DNA from: Fennellomyces sp. T-0311
Lineage: Eukaryota > Mucoromycota > Mucoromycetes > Mucorales > Lichtheimiaceae
Direction of reading: 5' to 3'
DNA: 64,000 bases
Assembly (NCBI GenBank): GCA_025266875.1
Contig: JALLLT010000067.1
Coordinates: 1-64,000 of the forward strand
Shown: positions 58,251 to 64,000 of the stretch, in pieces
Layout of the letters: every line of letters starts with the position of its first letter
Numbering within the stretch: position 1 is the stretch's first letter
Translations under genes and position numbers: made by a program
Notes under the pieces: model-generated
The model's database searches: none
What the model was told of the DNA's origin: nothing
What the model saw: only the letters and a program-made list of their open reading frames with translations

Positions 58251-60150
58251 TTAATCAAAGCACCCTTCTACATAGAGATTTACCGATCGATTGAAATCCT
58301 GTAAACCATCTTTGGAAATCATCGGTAGGTCCCGTAGGTGCAACGTTCTGAGAGCCTTCACCGCAGATAAGTGAAAAAGGGTAGTATCAGTGACGTTCCT
58401 GACGCCGAAAAACTTGATGCTTGTGATAACAGGGTGATGTCGCAACTTGCAAGCAAAGGTATTAATACTTTGTTCGGAGGTGCTTCCTCCATCAGAGAGT
58501 TCGATATACTGAATTGTCAGTATGTCAGGAAGGCATTCAATAACGCCATCAAGAGAAAAAGGATTCTCCATAAGTATCACTTTTCGCAAGGTAGAGTCCT
58601 GTCCTTTGGCTGCCAAGGAACGAAACAGGGTTTGAAAGCCTAAAGTATACACATCGCAGTATTTCAAGTCTAGGGTATGCAAGCATCGTAAATGTAAAAT
58701 TGCGTACATGAGATTGCCTAACATAATGTGACAATAGTGGATACCGAGACATTCCAATGCCGGTGCTTTACGGAGTATATCTGTCAATGTGCTATTGGGG
58801 TCCCTAGCGTGAAATAAAAGCCCTTGCAAATCCCGAAAATCGCATGTGTTCAAGAGTGCCTCCCATTCGCCGCTGCTGGTACTGTTATCGGATATCTCTA
58901 ATATTTGGATACTCCTTGAGCGCGCTGCGAAGAAGGGGATAAATGTAACTGGCTTATCAATCCAAAGTGCCAGTTCCCGTATACCGGATGTTGAAGGTTC
59001 ATTTGGTTCGGTACATATTGTGTAATCACCAACGAATTCGATATTAAAATTTAACGTCTCGAGATCGGTACAGTGACGCCTGATGGCTTCTATCGATGTG
59101 GTTCTGACGTATCCTATGGATAGTATACGTAGCTTGGGACAACCGCGCACGATTTCCTCTACGTCAAGCATTTCATCTTCGTCATATGGAAGTTGTAGAG
59201 TTAGATGTGTCAACTTTGACATGCAGCCTGGTTCGAGGATTCCGCCTGTTTTTCCAAGAACCCTATATAAGTGACAGTAGCTGAATTTTGTCAGGTTCGG
59301 ACATAATGATAGCAATGACTTGAATGCAATTGCAGGATGTATAATATTCGCATAGTTAACGAATATGTGAAGCTCTTGTAGCGTTTCGGCTACGCATGAA
59401 ACTGCGTTGAATAAGCTCTGGCTGCGCTCGATGTTGCTTTCTATTGTATGTGATAATCAGACGATGCATACCCAACAAATATTGCTGTACAAAACCCAAC
59501 CTTTCATGACAAACGTTTTCAGCCTCTTGAAACCGCTGCTTGTCATTCGAGACAATACAATGTCACAAAAATCGGTATCCAGGTTTGATAGTTCGAGTTC
59601 CATGATATGGTGGCCTATGCAGGCGAGCCATGATACGTCTGTCCTGACGAACTGGCTTCCATCCTCGTCAAGCGTAACGTGTGACCATATCGGCGAGCAC
59701 TCCGAAAGACGGTTCCTCCATGCCTTGGAAACGTTGAGCAAAACCAAGCGTTCGAGGGATGTCAAATGCTGGATATCCCTGGGACGATTTCTTCAGGCAC
59801 CATGCTGAGGATATCATACCGTTGTTTAGATTTTGCTTCTGCACCGCGCAGCATTGCTCCAATATAACTCGATCATTCTCATTCACTTTTTTTAGACCAT
59901 CCCTGCATATCTTGATCGCTTGCAGTTGGCTTCCACGAAGACACAAGAGGTCGCTTGCTCGAATGTATCCTTTTATCGAAGAAGGATCCAGATGCAAAGT
60001 CGGCCAGCATTCCGTATGCCTTCGCGCGATCGTCGAGTAGCGCAATCTGTTCTTCGATTACGTCGGCCATTCGAGATGAAGTTAACTCGATCGTCTTTTG
60101 TACTTTGAGCTGCCGGTTGCTTTCGTTTGCTGGTTAGAATTCTGAGGCAT
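58251..60150 (-). pseudogene. TPR + F-box + LRR pseudogene (array member L)
   Basis: Sister of member K with a decayed first half. An ATG at 60150 opens a frame that stops within about 25 codons. The TPR part then resumes in another frame ('TSSRMADVIEEQIALLDDRAKAYGMLADF', abridged), loses about ten residues near 59,985, continues in a third frame ('LHLDPSSIKGYIRASDLLCLRGSQLQA', abridged), and shifts again near 59,830 and 59,770 within the F-box. The intron (59500-59441, 60 nt) and the second exon (59440-58251, 396 codons of LRR) are intact and open. The locus may be a dead gene with a still-undamaged LRR exon, or may express a truncated LRR-only product from an internal start. Confidence 0.8.
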
Positions 60151-61733
60151 GGTTATGGGAACTGTGAATGGGTAATTGTGTATCTGAAACTGCGACCTTT
60201 TCCTTTTGGAGATGACAAACTCGAAACTAACAACTCACGCGCTTGTCATATACACGTGACATGATGCAGCATTGTTAAAGTATTGCCAGAGTATTCGAAG
60301 TCCTTGAGAAATAATTTACTGCACAGAATGTAAAAGTGTAAATCGTGAAAAGTGTGCAAGGTATATGGTGATATCGAGACTGCATAATCAAAGTACTTGA
60401 ACAAATACTGTATTTTGATCGTACTGTAAAGGTTAAACACGGTTGTGTTACTCTTGAAAAACTATAGAGAGCATGGCTTTTTAAGTTACGGTAGCAACTG
60501 TCGCTTTGAAGAGAGGCCAGATGCTCGGATGGCAACCGCAGAAGCAAGGATTAACGTGGGTATGAATGGCTTTTCTGGATAATATTAGTCTCTATGGTAA
60601 TTAACTCGTAATCAACAACGTTTCTGTGGAAACTGACAGGTGCTGCTATGGTAGCTGTAGAGATGCGAGAAATGTCATAGCTATACATTAAAATGATCGG
60701 TCAGCGTTACGTAGTTGATCCAATAGACCGTGCAACCATAAGCATTCGCTTGGGTTATGTACCTCTTTTTTTTCCTGTCATTGGGTATCTTGACATTATT
60801 TCTATACTTCTAAATACACGAGTCATGAAAATCGCGTATCGTACGCGTCAGATGCTTGTCTATTGTAATAGTAGTCTCTATCGGCAAAAGATGTGATGTT
60901 GAATACTAAATGTGCTTTGATCGAAAGTTCCGATGCTCAAGTAGTCGGGGCATACCGGTAAAGACGCGAGGAGAACGGAGATATACACAGGAGGAGGAAC
61001 GTACGCATGACTCATGGCAAAGAAACGTAAATCACTACATTTATATTTAGCTTTGTTGGGTGCTACCACTGAGCTTTTTTTAAGATTTTACTAACCTGTA
61101 GTGAATGAGCGTTCAGTCGCCAGGAAGTCGGTGTAGTCTACCAAGGCAGAATTACCGAAAAGAAATGACATATATAAAATGATCCCATAGTTGTATCATT
61201 GATATGGATAAAAAGACAAGGAAATAGCCCGCAAAAGGAAGGATGCTACTGGATGGCCCATGCAACCATCGATTGGACGCAAAAGATCATCCATCGGGGC
61301 TTTATGTCATAATTACATCACCGCTATCAATGTGAAAGGGCAAAATATTAACGCGGAAATGCACGCGACTAGTGGGTAAGATATAAGGAGGTTAAGAAAA
61401 AATTGGAATATTTTTTCCCCTCGCATGTATGGACTAAACGGTGATGTCATGTTACCATGGTCATCGAACAAAAAACTTGGCTTGAGATAATTTCATGCTT
61501 CTTTTTCGTATCAACAATAAAGCCATCTTTTTTTTTCACTGACATGGAGTCTGATACAACGCTGGGTTACAAGCAAAAAATGAGAAGAAAGGGGCTGACG
61601 GTTAGTTCGGGAAAAGATTTTGACTCAAAGGAATAATTGTTGTAGCGGAAAAAGGAACGAAATCATCCGAAGTTCATGCATAAATAGGCACAACAAACCT
61701 TGCCTTTTCCTTCTTCTTCTTTAGATCTATACC
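60151..61733. other. intergenic between F-box array and phosphate carrier
   Basis: About 1.6 kb with no supported gene. The frames 60275-60547 (-) and 60693-60896 (+) show no recognisable family. The right end is the phosphate carrier promoter. Confidence 0.5.
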
Positions 61734-62904
61734 ATGAACGCTTACCCAAAATATTTTATCTCGTCCATTCAAGAAAACAGACCGTTGAAACCAAAGACTC
61801 CTATCGAGCTCAACAGTAACAAGTACTTTATCACTTGTGGACTCGGTGGTATTCTAGCATGCGGGTAAAACTTTCGCGACAAGACGCTGTAAACATAAAA
61901 AAAGACTGACACGGAGCGATTAGACCTACGCATACACTGATGACACCGTTAGACTTGGTCAAGTGCCGTCTTCAGGTAAAAACATATATCACTGAGAAAC
62001 CTTCTCGAACAAAAGTATCTAACAAGCAATCATAGGTGAAACCCGATCTGTACAAGGGTATCTTTGATGGCTGGAAAACGATCATTCGCAAAGAAGGCTT
62101 CGGTGGTGTATTGGTGGGCTTGGGCCCTACAGCCATCGGTTACTCATTGCAGGGTGCCGGCAAATACGGTCTTTACGAGTATTTCAAATACAAGTACAGC
62201 CAAATCGTCGGCGAAGAAGCTGCACACAAGTATCGCGCTTTCGTTTACTTGACGGCATCGGCCTCTGCCGAGTTCATCGCAGACGTCTTTTTATGTCCTT
62301 GGGAAGCCCTCAAAGTCAGGCAGCAAACATCTTACCCGCCGTTTGCGAAGAACACTATTGAAGGATTTACAAAGCTGAAGAACGCTGAAGGATTTTCTGG
62401 ATTCTATAAGGGCCTGGTGCCTCTGTGGGGTCGTCAAATTCCATACACAATGATGAAGTTCGCTTCCTTCGAAGCAACGGTTGAATTGATATACAAGACC
62501 TTCCTGACCAAGCCGAAGAACGAATATAACAAGTTGCAGCAGGTAAGCCAAGAGCCAAGCTGATGATGGCTTTTTCTTACCCCAGTGTCATCTTATAGCT
62601 TGGTGTCAGTTTTGCTGGTGGCTATATTGCAGGCATTCTATGTGCTACGGTGTCACATCCCGCTGATGTGATTGTCTCGAAATTGAACAATTTGCCGCAA
62701 CCGGCACCAGGACAACCAAAGCAAGGATTGGTGGATGTTGCAAAGGATTTGGGATTGAAAGGAGTATGGCGTGGTCTGGGTCCACGTATTGTCATGATTG
62801 GTACCTTGACCGGACTCCAATGGCTCAGCTACGATACATTCAAAGTCTACGTCGGCTTACCAACAACAGGCTCGACGGGAGACGATGATAAAGACAAGAA
62901 ATAA
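61734..62904 (+). CDS. mitochondrial phosphate carrier protein
   Basis: 331-aa member of the mitochondrial carrier family (Mir1/Pic2/SLC25A3 type). It imports phosphate with protons across the inner membrane for ATP synthesis. Four exons: 61734-61864, 61924-61975, 62036-62542 and 62599-62904. Three carrier repeats are visible with the signature PxD/ExxK motifs: 'PLDLVKCRLQ' in repeat 1, 'PWEALKVRQQ' in repeat 2 and 'HPADVIVSKLN' in repeat 3. 'GLGPTAIGYSLQGAGKYGLYE' and 'LVPLWGRQIPYTMMKFASFE' (abridged) are specific to phosphate carriers. The N terminus is short, without a long presequence, as in Pic2-like forms. A charged 'DDDKDKK' tail ends the protein. No lesions. Confidence 0.93.
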
Positions 62905-62998
62905 AAATGTTTAATGCCTTTCAACCAAATATTGGCGATGTATTTGTCAGCAAAAGCCTCAATTTTTTTAGACTGTAGCTTGCTGTTTCTCTTTGATC

Positions 62999-63548
62999 AT
63001 GACCACGCAAGAACCTCCGAAGAATGGCGATATTGAATCGCTAGTCTACCTGGAAGAAATGTAAGCTTTGCTGGATCAGATTCGCGATCGTGCAGCGTTG
63101 GGTTGACGGCTCGGGGTTTTTAGGTTCCAAAGCTATGGGTTTGAAGATGGCATGCGGGATGGCAAAGAAACGGGAGAATTAGAAGGACGGATCTTTGGGT
63201 GCGAAAAGTCGTTTGAACTTGGACGAGAAATTGGATTCTACGACGGCTGCGCAGAAGCGTGGAAGGAGCTGGCTGAACTGCACCAAGACAAAATTTCATC
63301 AAGGTAAAAAGCACTCTCGGCCATGTCGTTCCGTTCAATTCCACCTGACGTTTGTGAGCTCTTCTAGAGTTATCAAGAACATCCAAGCACTGCAAAAGAT
63401 GATTGACGAGTTTCCGCGCGACAACTGCCCCAACACCGACATGTTTGCAGCGCGCGACAAGATGCTGGCCAAGATGAAGGTGATCACATCTTTACTGGGG
63501 GTGACTCAAAAGTTCAGCACCGAGAAGAAGTCTGAGATGGTCTACTAG
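62999..63548 (+). CDS. LTO1/ORAOV1-like protein (deca-GX3 motif)
   Basis: 140 aa in three exons: 62999-63060, 63124-63303 and 63368-63548. The second exon carries the deca-GX3-type repeat of Yae1/LTO1 proteins ('FEDGMRDGKETGELEGRIFG', then 'FELGREIGFYDGCAEAW'), in which glycine recurs every four residues. LTO1 with Yae1 recruits the cytosolic iron-sulphur targeting machinery to the ABC protein Rli1/ABCE1. Human LTO1 (137 aa) is almost the same length. The C terminus here ends in a tyrosine rather than the Trp found in many adaptors of this machinery. The splice junctions restore the GX3 frame. Its 3' end converges on the NPC2-like gene with only about 50 bp between stops. Confidence 0.85.
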
Positions 63549-63601
63549 TCGCTGCAATACTACTATTATAACATAACTTGTACAAAAGGCATAGGGTATT
63601 T

Positions 63602-64000
63602 TCACTGTAAATTAAAGTTGAGATGGATGCAGGTCACCGTTCGCCCGGCTTGATCTGCAATACGGATCTTGCCGTCCAAAGGCAGCTTTGGGATTTCGCG
63701 CGGGATGAATGCTAAGCCCGCACAGCGTTAGACAGAACAACCTTTCCGCCAGATACACCTACCTGTTGCTTCGAGCGTAACGTCGCCCGCCTTTAATGGG
63801 CAGGGCTGGTTGTGCATCACATCCGATTGAAGCACGCTGCACAGGTCCAGCTCCTTGTTCACTTTGATCATCGAAAGAAGCTTGAGATCGATGGTCACCG
63901 TGCCACCCGTTACATCCGATACTGTATCAAACAACCGGTCAGAAACAAGCAGCTTGACTGAAAAACAGAAGGCCACATACGCAGGTTGCCGTTGATCTTG
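63602..64000 (-). CDS. NPC2/PG-PI-transfer-type lipid-binding protein (partial, 3' end)
   Basis: C-terminal part of an ML-domain (MD-2-related lipid recognition) protein. The 5' end lies beyond the window. Exons seen: beyond 64000 to 63981, 63921-63763 and 63711-63602, with 59- and 51-nt introns. The order of conserved features fits fungal PG/PI transfer protein or NPC2: 'KINGNL' strand, 'GGTVTIDLKLLSMIKVNKELDLC' (abridged), a cysteine before 'PLKAGDVTLEAT', 'FIPREIPKLPLDGKIRI', and a final 'TVTCIHLNF' strand with the last cysteine. The family binds sterols or phospholipids in the vacuole or secretory lumen. The donor at 63980 with the 59-nt intron is chosen over a 23-nt alternative because it restores the domain alignment. 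Confidence 0.78.

Noticed and set aside
63958..63980. A 23-nt intron in the NPC2-like gene
   Set aside because: Far below the 43-71-nt range of other introns here. A 59-nt intron with the same donor restores the ML-domain alignment.
1..64000. tRNA genes, rRNA or CRISPR arrays
   Set aside because: I looked for B-box-like GGTTCGA patterns and regularly spaced repeats. The few GGTTCGA hits have no matching A box or stem, and no spaced repeats were seen.

Overview
The window looks like nuclear DNA of a filamentous fungus, most likely an early-diverging one (Mucoromycota/Mucorales type). The genes are rich in short introns (about 43-71 nt, GT-AG with one apparent GC-AG). The conserved genes are eukaryotic (V-ATPase subunit C, dyskerin/Cbf5, mitochondrial phosphate carrier, LTO1, CDF zinc transporter, siderophore transporter). 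The F-box/LRR genes are heavily expanded, as in many mucoralean genomes. The lineage is an inference from gene content; no rRNA or other marker is present. All exon coordinates were read by hand from frame continuity and splice signals.

Layout. 1-4 kb: gene-poor, with a decayed F-box/LRR relic on the + strand. 4-5.5 kb: questin-oxidase-like gene (copy 1). 6.3-11.3 kb: dense housekeeping block with a nine-exon V-ATPase subunit C gene, a Whi2-like BTB protein, a tiny prefoldin-like ORF (ASDURF-like) overlapping the start of a DUF2470 membrane protein, and a secreted Kre9/KNH-like protein. 11.3-14.6 kb: gene desert with a 172-bp Tc1/mariner-type MITE. 14.6-18.6 kb: siderophore transporter and an AIFM2/FSP1-like flavoprotein, both on the - strand, each preceded by a pair of perfect ATCWGATAA iron-GATA sites. 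20-25.2 kb: CDF zinc transporter, Cbf5 and a PPR protein.

25.8-60.2 kb: a co-oriented (- strand) array of F-box/LRR genes. It has ten intact members, two clear pseudogenes and a more eroded relic. Interleaved with them are an aldo-keto reductase and its pseudogene copy, and a second questin-oxidase-like gene. Two architectures occur: F-box+LRR (about 590-680 aa) and TPR+F-box+LRR (about 670-790 aa). In all two-exon members the single intron is phase 1 and sits just after the F-box half, which points to one ancestral gene. Block duplications of two-gene units are visible: 45.1-49.2 kb corresponds to 49.4-53.4 kb.

61.7-64 kb: mitochondrial phosphate carrier, LTO1-like protein, and the 3' end of an NPC2/PG-PI-transfer-type protein that runs off the window.

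The most interesting signals are the F-box birth-and-death array, the mirrored iron-GATA sites that tie a flavoprotein to siderophore uptake, and the ASDURF-like ORF overlapping the downstream start codon.
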